This document shows positions 34,221-41,188 of a DNA stretch of 64,000 nt, piece by piece. The stretch spans positions 1 through 64,000 of the forward strand of contig CALHKP010000006.1 in the NCBI GenBank assembly GCA_938034165.1, given 5' to 3'. How positions within the stretch are numbered: position 1 is the first letter of the stretch; every line of letters starts with the position of its first letter. Below the pieces are notes generated by a model. The model had not been told where the DNA came from. It searched no databases and saw nothing but the letters and a program-made list of their open reading frames with translations. Source of the DNA: an uncultured Clostridia bacterium (GTDB lineage: Bacteria > Bacillota > Clostridia > Peptostreptococcales > Anaerovoracaceae). A program made the translations under genes and the position numbers.

Positions 34221-35480
34221 ATGGGATATATACCTGACGACATAAAAATGCTGACAGAGCTGTTTGTCAAAAGCGACCGTGAAATTTACATGGTGGGTGG
34301 CTGCGTTCGAGATATGCTGATGGGAAAAGAGCCTTCGGACTTTGACTTGGCAACTTCTGCTTTTCCGGAAGAAACAAAGAAAATCCTAAAAGACTTTACT
34401 GTTCTGGAAACAGGCCTTAAGCACGGAACAGTAACAGTTAGGATAAATGGAGCTTCCTATGAGATAACCACATACAGGATAGAATCCGGATACAGCGACA
34501 AGAGACATCCTGACAGTGTTGATTTTACGCGGAACCTTTCGGAAGATCTTTCGAGAAGGGACTTTACTATTAATGCTATGGCAATGGACTGCAGCGGAAA
34601 TGTAATTAATTATTTCGGTGGAAGGGATGACATAGAGAAAAGAATCATTCGCACAGTGGGAAATCCTGATGACAGGTTCAGAGAAGATGCTCTCAGAATT
34701 CTGCGAGCTGTCAGATTTTCGGCAAAGCTGGGCTTTGAAACAGAAGAGGCTACAGCTAGGTCGATTTTCTCAAACAAAGGACTTCTGAAGGATATAAGCA
34801 GGGAGAGAATATTCACTGAGATATCCAAGACTGTTACTGCAGAATTCGCTCCCGAAACAATCAGGGAGTTTTATCCTGTAATCTTTGAGGCGATATATGG
34901 AAGCAAGAATTCAGACGGAACTTTGCGGGAAAAATTTGCTGAGGTTTCGGAGTTTTTTAGAGAAATCCACGGTAGGGCAGAAGGCGCTGAGATAAGGTTC
35001 GCTGCGCTTTTTAAGATTATTGGCGAAGAGGATGCGAAAGCTACGCTCAGAAGTCTCAAGGTTTCAAATGACTTCTCAAGAGCTGTTACTGAAATAATCA
35101 GCTGTAGCGACGAGCTTGAAGAGGCACATGGAGATGGAGACGAGGTTCTTGTTGATGTTCTGGTTCGGTATGGTGAAGATTGCGTAACTAAAGCAGCTTT
35201 GCTTAGTGATTTTTGCAAGAATGGCAAATTGACGGAGGTCGCAGAAAAAGACATAACTCTGGCAGAAGAACTGAAAAAGAAAAGGTGCCTGAGTCTAAAA
35301 GAACTTGCTGTAAGTGGTGCAGACATACAGGCGACAGGACTGGGTGGCCGTGACATAGGAGATGCGCTGAAAGCGGTTCTAAGAGAAGTTTCCCACGGCC
35401 GACTGGAAAATGAAAAAGAAGAGATACTGGATTTTGTCGGAAATAATATAAAAAACAGCAGATTGATAATTGATTTTTAA
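34221..35480 (+). CDS. cca: CCA tRNA nucleotidyltransferase
   Basis: Adds or repairs the 3' CCA of tRNAs. Class II nucleotidyltransferase head: YMVGGCVRDMLMGKEPSDFDLATSA (about 25-49) holds the GG and DxD catalytic residues, followed by the TYRIESGYSDKRHPDSV and RRDFTINAMA motifs and the neck region EDALRILRAVRFSAKLGFE. Length 419. The C-terminal domain seems to lack a clear HD signature. It could instead be an A-adding enzyme, but a single full-length gene suggests complete CCA addition. Confidence 0.9.
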   Translation: MGYIPDDIKMLTELFVKSDREIYMVGGCVRDMLMGKEPSDFDLATSAFPEETKKILKDFTVLETGLKHGTVTVRINGASYEITTYRIESGYSDKRHPDSVDFTRNLSEDLSRRDFTINAMAMDCSGNVINYFGGRDDIEKRIIRTVGNPDDRFREDALRILRAVRFSAKLGFETEEATARSIFSNKGLLKDISRERIFTEISKTVTAEFAPETIREFYPVIFEAIYGSKNSDGTLREKFAEVSEFFREIHGRAEGAEIRFAALFKIIGEEDAKATLRSLKVSNDFSRAVTEIISCSDELEEAHGDGDEVLVDVLVRYGEDCVTKAALLSDFCKNGKLTEVAEKDITLAEELKKKRCLSLKELAVSGADIQATGLGGRDIGDALKAVLREVSHGRLENEKEEILDFVGNNIKNSRLIIDF

Positions 35481-35530
35481 ATCTACTGTCGTATAATTGA
35501 TTTAAATAACAGAAAAGGAAGGTATTTGCT

Positions 35531-35833
35531 ATGATGCAGATAGAAATGCTGGAAGTTAACGGACAGACTGTAGAATGTCTTCGTATTGTAAGCCCGGGCG
35601 GTGAGGGTCATCCTAATATGATCGTAATCCTTTGCAAAAAAGGATATGTTATGTGCGGATATCTGAACATGGCAGCGGCAGAAGGATTTGAAGATGCTGC
35701 GGCAGTAGTTGGGGGAAGCTGTTTCGAAGAAACGCTTGCCAACCCTGTAAAGGCAGTATCACCAAAGGCAGCTGCTCTTGGTATCGAAGTCGGAATGACA
35801 GGTGCAGAAGCAGTTGCAAAATTGAACGCATAA
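35531..35833 (+). CDS. DUF1805/YunC-like protein
   Basis: A 100-residue protein resembling the Bacillus YunC family. The conserved motif is KKGYVMCGYLNMAAAEGFEDAAAVV, with the metal-like or active-site Cys/Gly stretch VMCGYL. Function unknown to me. Two adjacent in-frame ATGs (35531 and 35534) are possible; AAGGAAGG lies upstream. It is followed by a strong bidirectional terminator. Confidence 0.8.
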   Translation: MMQIEMLEVNGQTVECLRIVSPGGEGHPNMIVILCKKGYVMCGYLNMAAAEGFEDAAAVVGGSCFEETLANPVKAVSPKAAALGIEVGMTGAEAVAKLNA

Positions 35834-35865
35834 TAAAAGAATATTTAAAACGCAGTGGTCCTAAA

Positions 35866-35921
35866 GGCAAAAAAATGACGTTTTCAGTAATCAGGAGGTT
35901 ACCGAAAGCGTCATTTTTTAT
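35866..35921. terminator. Bidirectional terminator between YunC-like and EFR1 genes
   Basis: AAAATGACG-TTTC (35872-35885) pairs with GAAA-CGTCATTTT (35904-35917) with one mismatch, with A and T runs on either side, suited to two convergent transcripts. Confidence 0.88.
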
Positions 35922-35928
35922 ATTAATC

Positions 35929-36729
35929 TTATAGAAAGAGTTGGTTTTCTTTTCTTTCACTGCAGACTTTCTTCATTTTCTTCCCTGCGATTTTTAGCAT
36001 GAGAGGGTTTACCTTTCTTGCGCCTTCAGGGCAGACTCTCACGCAACGCATACAGGATATGCACAGTTCTTTGTTGCAGTCCTTCGGATTGTCTTTTGAA
36101 ATTGCGCCGGTAGGACAATCCAGTGCGCAAATTCCGCAGTCTTTGCAGTTTTTGCCGGCATATGGCTTGAGTGGAACGCCATCAAATGTTCTGTATGGAT
36201 GATTCCCAGGAAGTGAAAGAGCAAAGCATTCACCGGAATCAAAGGTTTTCTTTACATGTGATGCTATTTGAGAAGCGAATTTTCTTAGTTCTTCAGCATC
36301 TTCGTGATCGGGTCTTGCTGAAGCGAACTGTCTGAATATGGAATGCTCTGCTATTGCGGCTACAGCACTTGTGCATACGAAACCTTGATGTTCCAGCACA
36401 TCTTGGAGCTCAACGAGAGTATCCTCAAATGCACGGTTTCCGTAAACACATACGAGAACTGCTTTTGCTCCGTTTCCTTCCAGTTTTGAAAGTCTTTTTA
36501 CTGCGGGATAAGGGACTCTGCCTCCGTACGAGGGCACAGAGATGATGCAGAAGTCATCTTTTAAAAATTCGTGAAATCCAAAGTCTTTTTCGAGTAGGTT
36601 AATGCGCTTTCTTGCAATGCAGTCACTTACCTTTTTTTTCAGGAATTCGATTTCCATTGCCTCGGCGAGTATTCCGGTTACGCATTCAGTGCCGCCGGTA
36701 GGGCTAAAGCATATTTCGTATAGCTTCAT
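35929..36729 (-). CDS. EFR1-type flavodoxin-ferredoxin fusion protein
   Basis: A 266-residue electron-transfer protein. An N-terminal flavodoxin-like domain (about 1-165) has the FMN loop FSPTGGTECVT and the SVPSYGGRVPYPA segment. The C-terminal ferredoxin region (about 185-240) carries two 4Fe-4S motifs, CKDCGICALDCP and CISCMRCVRVCP. This organisation is common in Clostridia and Bacteroides, but partners are mostly unknown. I start at ATG 36729 after AGAGG; the upstream TTG is less likely. It follows the ArsR regulator gene by 17 bases if that gene is read through its frameshift, so the two form an operon. Confidence 0.9.
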   Translation of the reverse strand: MKLYEICFSPTGGTECVTGILAEAMEIEFLKKKVSDCIARKRINLLEKDFGFHEFLKDDFCIISVPSYGGRVPYPAVKRLSKLEGNGAKAVLVCVYGNRAFEDTLVELQDVLEHQGFVCTSAVAAIAEHSIFRQFASARPDHEDAEELRKFASQIASHVKKTFDSGECFALSLPGNHPYRTFDGVPLKPYAGKNCKDCGICALDCPTGAISKDNPKDCNKELCISCMRCVRVCPEGARKVNPLMLKIAGKKMKKVCSERKENQLFL

Positions 36730-36813
36730 AAACAAAACCTCTTTTCTTATTTTAGAATTGTTTCGACTTCCTTCCAGAAGTCAATCAAGCCGGTCAGTGT
36801 TGTATTTTGTGGG

Positions 36814-37080
36814 TCAATATATATAGTAGTTCTTGGTGCTTTTTCTGTCAACGGCAACAACTCCGGCTTCTCTGAGTACCTTCAGATGGTGAGAAATCGT
36901 TGTTCTCGAAAGATCTGTATAACACTGAAGATCACCCACACGAAGTCCTTCATCTGACTTGCTTTCAAGTAGGCATCTGATCAGAGTCTGTCTGATGGGA
37001 TCACCCATAATTACCATTACATCCTGACATTTCAAATACTTTTGTGATAATACGCTTGAATTATTAATCTGTTTAATCAT
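36814..37080 (-). CDS. ArsR-family regulator, apparently frameshifted near its 3' end
   Basis: A winged-helix regulator of 88 residues as it stands, with the ArsR fold visible in GDPIRQTLIRCLLESK and the recognition region YTDLSRTTISHHLKVLREAGVV. After KNYYIY the frame stops at 36814. A continuation in another frame, IDPQNTTLTGLIDFWKEVETILK, ends at 36747 and reads like the normal C terminus of such proteins. The break lies in a TA-rich run (36817-36825). The loss of one TA pair would explain it, as would a sequencing error. No Cys metal site is visible. It precedes the EFR1 gene. Confidence 0.75.
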   Translation of the reverse strand: MIKQINNSSVLSQKYLKCQDVMVIMGDPIRQTLIRCLLESKSDEGLRVGDLQCYTDLSRTTISHHLKVLREAGVVAVDRKSTKNYYIY

Positions 37081-37275
37081 TTTATCTACCTCTTTTGATT
37101 ATTTCCCCTATTGTTGATGTATGCCAACTAACTTTAGTATAGTTTTCTTTTGTGAAGATTTTGAGACAGTTAGGTATTGTTAACGAAAATAGATTCCCAA
37201 ACAGAGTCTAAAATATGGTACAATAATTTTACTGCACGAAAGTGATATCAAAGAAAATCGGCAGGACGAAAAAAT

Positions 37276-37317
37276 ACCCCGGATCTCAAGGACACAAGCG
37301 AGAACCGGGGTTTTTAC
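37276..37317. terminator. Terminator, mainly for trpB2 on the minus strand
   Basis: ACCCCGG (37276-37282) pairs with CCGGGGT (37305-37311), extended by ATCTC/GAGA pairing. There are T runs on both strands. It lies past the trpB2 stop and also faces the start of arsR. A short plus-strand RNA ending here cannot be excluded. Confidence 0.7.
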
Positions 37318-37371
37318 GAATTATAAAGGATCTTAGCAATAATTAATTATTTGACATATAAATTATATTTT

Positions 37372-38751
37372 TTATAGGTTGAAATCAGGAATTGTAGCGA
37401 TGCTTTCTGCAAGCTCTTCATCTGTAGGAATGTAATCGCTCATATCATGATCGTTGAATTTCTTGTATGCTGCAAGGTCGAAATAACCTGTTCCTGTCAG
37501 GCCGAACAGAATTGTTTTGCTTTCGCCTGTTTCTTTGCAACGCAGTGCTTCGTCCATTGCGACTTTGATTGCATGGCTGCTTTCAGGTGCAGGTAAGATA
37601 CCTTCAACTCTTGCAAACTTGGTTGCAGCTTCAAATACTTCTGTCTGAGAAACACTTACTGCATCCATCAGTCCCTGATCGTACAGTTCTGACAGAGTTG
37701 AGTTCATGCCGTGGTATCTCAGACCACCTGCATGGTTAGGTGCAGGCATGAATCCGCTTCCCAGTGTGTACATCTTTGCCAGTGGACAAATTTTTCCCGT
37801 GTCGCAGAAGTCATATGCATATTTTCCTCTTGTGAAGCTTGGACATGAAGCAGGTTCTACCGCGATAATCTGGTAATCCTTTTCACCTCTGAGCTTTTCG
37901 CCCATGAAAGGTGCAATAAGACCGATAAGGTTTGAACCGCCGCCTGCGCAGCCGATGATTGTATCAGGAACGATATCGTACATATCCATTGCAGTCTTTG
38001 CTTCTAAACCGATAATACTCTGGTGAAGAGCCACCTGAGAAAGTACGCTTCCAAGGGCATATCTGTAGTCATCCTGAGACATAGCTTTTTCTACTGCTTC
38101 TGAGATAGCACAGCCAAGGCTTCCGGCTGTATCAGGATATTCTGCAAGGATTTTTCTTCCGGCTTCTGTAGTAGGTGAAGGTGATGGAGTTACTGTTGCT
38201 CCGTAAGTTCTCATAACTTCACGACGGAAAGGTTTCTGCTCATATGAACACTTAACCATGAACACGTTGCAGTCAAGACCAAAGTAAGCACATGCCATGG
38301 AAAGTGCAGTACCCCACTGACCTGCTCCTGTTTCTGTTGTTACTCCCTTGAGGCCCTGTTCCTTTGCATAATATGCCTGGGCTATTGCGGAGTTGAGCTT
38401 ATGGCTTCCGCTTGTGTTGTTTCCTTCGAATTTATAGTAAATCTTAGCCGGTGTATCTAGCATTTTTTCTAGGCAATATGCTCTAACCAGAGGGGAAGGT
38501 CTGTACATCTTGTAGAAATCTCTGATTTCCTGCGGGATTTCGATATAAGGTGTAGTATCATCAACTTCCTGTTCTGCAAGCTTTCTGCAGAATACCTGGC
38601 TGAGTTCATCCACTGTCATAGGCTCCAGTGTAGCCGGATTAAGCAGTGGTGCAGGTTTTTTCTTCATGTCTGCTCTAAGGTTATAGTAGTAAGCAGGCAT
38701 CTGTTCTTCTGAAAGATAAATTTTGTAAGGGATGTTCTTTTTCTCGCTCAT
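37372..38751 (-). CDS. trpB: TrpB2-type tryptophan synthase beta-like protein
   Basis: A 459-residue PLP enzyme that joins indole and serine to make tryptophan. It belongs to the larger TrpB2 group, recognised by its N-terminal extension (residues about 1-70) and the spacing of motifs. The PLP Lys is in NTSGSHKLNSA and the phosphate loop is GCAGGGSNLIG. No trpA is adjacent, which is normal for TrpB2 and suggests salvage of free indole. A tryptophan-specific T-box leader precedes it. I start at ATG 38751 after AAGGAG. This is the only tryptophan gene in the window. Confidence 0.92.
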   Translation of the reverse strand: MSEKKNIPYKIYLSEEQMPAYYYNLRADMKKKPAPLLNPATLEPMTVDELSQVFCRKLAEQEVDDTTPYIEIPQEIRDFYKMYRPSPLVRAYCLEKMLDTPAKIYYKFEGNNTSGSHKLNSAIAQAYYAKEQGLKGVTTETGAGQWGTALSMACAYFGLDCNVFMVKCSYEQKPFRREVMRTYGATVTPSPSPTTEAGRKILAEYPDTAGSLGCAISEAVEKAMSQDDYRYALGSVLSQVALHQSIIGLEAKTAMDMYDIVPDTIIGCAGGGSNLIGLIAPFMGEKLRGEKDYQIIAVEPASCPSFTRGKYAYDFCDTGKICPLAKMYTLGSGFMPAPNHAGGLRYHGMNSTLSELYDQGLMDAVSVSQTEVFEAATKFARVEGILPAPESSHAIKVAMDEALRCKETGESKTILFGLTGTGYFDLAAYKKFNDHDMSDYIPTDEELAESIATIPDFNL

Positions 38752-38799
38752 GATTGTAAATTCTCCTTTTCTTCTGTTTTAACCTTTGGACGAATGTAC

Positions 38800-39080
38800 A
38801 AAAAAACTCTCGTCCAAGCAATTTCTGTTTTGCTGGGACAAGAGTGTTACTCTCTTGCGGTGCCACCCGGCTTGGCGAAAAACTCGCCCGCTCTACGCAT
38901 ACTATCATATGCTGATTGTTGTAACGAACAATCACATCGTCTCTCCTACTGGGTATGGTCAAAAGATATACCGTTCAGTTCGCCCTCAGGAGTCCATTCA
39001 ATGGGGATCTTGCCATGCTGCAATCTCACCATCTGCAGCTCTCTCATATGGAGTATCCTAATCTACTACTCTCCATCAAA
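38800..39080 (-). promoter_or_regulatory. T-box riboswitch, tryptophan-specific (specifier UGG)
   Basis: Reading the minus strand, the leader has the T-box core GGGTGGCACCGC (plus-strand complement near 38858-38869). The specifier loop reads GAA-UGG-ACUCCUGAG (plus-strand near 38990-39005), matching tRNA-Trp. The terminator stem ACTCTTGTCC with GGACGAGAGT ends in seven T (plus-strand A run at 38800-38806). Uncharged tRNA-Trp would stabilise the antiterminator and turn on trpB2. The codon reading relies on motif position and is not folded computationally. Confidence 0.92.
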
Positions 39081-39103
39081 GGTTTGTGTATTAAATTAAC
39101 GCC

Positions 39104-39132
39104 ATAATAACATTGGTTTTGGTGTTTGTCAA
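39104..39132 (-). promoter_or_regulatory. Promoter of the trpB2 T-box leader
   Basis: On the minus strand, TTGACA (plus-strand TGTCAA at 39127-39132), a 17-base spacer and TATTAT (plus-strand ATAATA at 39104-39109). It is close to consensus and divergent from the metY promoter. Confidence 0.8.
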
Positions 39133-39185
39133 TAGAAAAAAATAAGTTTTTTGTTGTTAATAAATAAAAAGTGTCTGCGGATAGA

Positions 39186-39214
39186 TTGACTTTTGAACAA
39201 AAATAATATAAAAT
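39186..39214 (+). promoter_or_regulatory. metY promoter
   Basis: TTGACT (39186-39191), a 17-base spacer and TAAAAT (39209-39214). A small GGTCT/AGACC hairpin lies in the leader at about 39229-39246. No SAM riboswitch is visible. Confidence 0.75.
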
Positions 39215-39275
39215 TTTTTAAGTCATGGGTCTCTGTGAAAAGACCTAAATAAAAGAAAGCAAAGGGAAGTAAAAT

Positions 39276-40538
39276 ATGAGAGATGAAACAAAATGCCTGC
39301 ATGCGGGCTACGAACCAAAGAACTCTGAACCAAGAGTAGTACCTATTGTACAGAGCACAACTTATGTATTCGATTCAACACAGGATGTTGCAGATGTTTT
39401 TGATGATCCTACAAAAGCACTGATTTATTCCAGATTTGCAAATCCTACAGTGATGGCTGTAGAAGATAAGATTGCAGCGCTGGAAGGCGGAGTTGGGGCT
39501 ATGTGCACAACATCGGGACAGGCGGCATCTCTTCTTTCAATACTTAATATATGTAAAGCGGGAGATAGCTTTATTAGTACATCCAGCATATACGGAGGAA
39601 CAATCAATCTGTTCTCATTTACTCTCAAGAAGTTGGGAATAGAATGTATATATGTTTCAGCTGATGATTCAGATGAGGATATTCATGCCGCATTCAAAGA
39701 AAACACAAAGGCAGTGTTTGGCGAAACTATAGCAAATCCTGCTCTTAAGGTTTTTGATATTGAGAGATTTGCAAATATTGCTCATGAGCACAATGTGCCT
39801 CTGATTGTAGACAATACATTTGCAACACCTATTTTGTGTAAGCCTTTTGAATTCGGAGCAGATATTGTAATCCATTCAACTACCAAATATATGGACGGAC
39901 ATGCAATACAGGGTGGCGGAGTTATCGTAGACAGCGGAAAATTTGACTGGACATGCGGAAACTTTCCTGAACTTGTAGAACCGGACGAATCATACCACGG
40001 ACTTTCATACACTAAGAGTTACGGAAAGCTGGCATATATTCTCAAGGCAAGAATGCAGCTGATGAGAGACTTTGGATGTTATCCTGCGGCTACATCGGCG
40101 TTTTATCTGAACCTCGGACTGGAAACACTTCCAATCAGAATGAAACAGTATTGTGAAAACGCACTTACAGTAGCAAAGTATCTGAAGGATTGCCCTCAGG
40201 TAGAAAGTGTTACATATCCGGGTCTTGAAGATGACGAAAATCATGAACTTGCAAAGAAATACCTCAAGGGATCAAGTGGCGTAATCTCGCTAATTATCAA
40301 AGGCGGAAGAGAAAAAGCCATGAAGTTTATGGATTCTCTCAAACTTGCTTCAAACGAAGTGCATGTTGCGGATATCAGAACCTGCGTGCTTCATCCTGCA
40401 AGTGAAACTCACCGTCAGCTTACAGAAGAACAGCTGGTTGCAGCAGGAATTGACGGCGGTATGGTGAGACTTTCGGTAGGTCTTGAAAATGTGGAAGATA
40501 TAATCGAAGACCTGCAGCAAGCTTTTGCTCAGATATAG
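39276..40538 (+). CDS. metY: O-acetylhomoserine sulfhydrylase (homocysteine synthase), MetY type
   Basis: A 420-residue PLP enzyme of the Cys/Met metabolism family. The PLP Lys is in STTKYMDGHAIQGGGV (about 202-217). It has the MetY-type long insert FDWTCGNFPELVEPDESYHGLSY after the Lys, unlike shorter cystathionine synthases. SRFANPTVMAVEDKIAALEGG is the usual N-terminal block. It should convert O-acetylhomoserine and sulfide to homocysteine. The MetA part encoded downstream has the acetyl-type residue, so the two make a coherent pathway. A promoter precedes it, so it may be its own unit. Confidence 0.9.
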   Translation: MRDETKCLHAGYEPKNSEPRVVPIVQSTTYVFDSTQDVADVFDDPTKALIYSRFANPTVMAVEDKIAALEGGVGAMCTTSGQAASLLSILNICKAGDSFISTSSIYGGTINLFSFTLKKLGIECIYVSADDSDEDIHAAFKENTKAVFGETIANPALKVFDIERFANIAHEHNVPLIVDNTFATPILCKPFEFGADIVIHSTTKYMDGHAIQGGGVIVDSGKFDWTCGNFPELVEPDESYHGLSYTKSYGKLAYILKARMQLMRDFGCYPAATSAFYLNLGLETLPIRMKQYCENALTVAKYLKDCPQVESVTYPGLEDDENHELAKKYLKGSSGVISLIIKGGREKAMKFMDSLKLASNEVHVADIRTCVLHPASETHRQLTEEQLVAAGIDGGMVRLSVGLENVEDIIEDLQQAFAQI

Positions 40539-40672
40539 CCAAAAGCACTGTGTTTATGCGATATTTTGCAATTGCGGTAGATTATATGCACATAATCTGA
40601 TACAATTACTATATTGATGCAGCGGAGTGTCGTAGTAATGTAGTTATAATATTAGTTATAAGGAGAAGAGAT

Positions 40673-41077
40673 ATGAAGAACACTAAGAAAATGTTATCCG
40701 TGTTGATGATTGCAATGCTTGCATTATCATGTATGGTTCTTACATCATGCGGAACCAAGACCCTAGAAGAATATATCAATAGTGACAGCGACCTGAAAAA
40801 AGAAGTGGAATCTTTCAGTACTGACAATATGACTGTTAAGGTAAAAGACAATAATCTTACTTTCGAATACAAATTCGAAGATATGGAACTGACAGATGAC
40901 CTTAGAACTACTCTCAAGGCAGAAATCGAAAAGCAGATGGATACACAGGATTCACAGTTTGAAAACATTGCAAAAGAGATGGAAGATGAAACAGGAATTT
41001 CAGGAATAAAAGTTGTTGTCAGATACGTAGAATCTGATGGAACGGTACTATATGAAAATTCATATACGGCAAAATAG
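40673..41077 (+). CDS. Small lipoprotein, DUF4854-like
   Basis: A 134-residue secreted lipoprotein. The signal sequence (residues 1-22) ends in a lipobox LTSC with the Cys at residue 26. The mature part is acidic and predicted to be alpha plus beta (LEEYINSDSDLKKEVES to VVRYVESDGTVLYENSY), like DUF4854 proteins of Clostridia. Function unknown. It lies between metY and the metA fusion, but there is no evident metabolic link. AAGGAG precedes the ATG. Confidence 0.75.
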   Translation: MKNTKKMLSVLMIAMLALSCMVLTSCGTKTLEEYINSDSDLKKEVESFSTDNMTVKVKDNNLTFEYKFEDMELTDDLRTTLKAEIEKQMDTQDSQFENIAKEMEDETGISGIKVVVRYVESDGTVLYENSYTAK

Positions 41078-41084
41078 TTGTATT

Positions 41085-41170
41085 TTGATTAATTTATCGG
41101 TGAATTTATAACTCGAACGAATAGTTTTGCATCTAAGACCGGATAACCAGTTGCTGTTATCCGGTTTTTT
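41085..41170 (+). promoter_or_regulatory. Possible promoter and terminator/attenuator hairpin before the metA-lysC fusion
   Basis: TTGATT (41085-41090), a 16-base spacer and TATAAC (41107-41112) form a plausible promoter. Then ACCGGATAAC (41138-41147) pairs perfectly with GTTATCCGGT (41156-41165), followed by TTTTTT. The start codon is only 18 bases after this run, too close for another promoter. Transcription of the fusion gene must therefore pass this terminator, implying attenuation. Confidence 0.65.
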
Positions 41171-41188
41171 AGGGAAAGGGGAGAGAAA

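Noticed and set aside
37190..37320. Small plus-strand RNA upstream of the trpB2 terminator
   Set aside because: A possible -10 (TACAAT) exists but the -35 is poor and the hairpin is explained by trpB2 termination.
39100..39275. SAM riboswitch before metY
   Set aside because: Only a small GGTCT/AGACC hairpin is seen; none of the SAM aptamer motifs are present.
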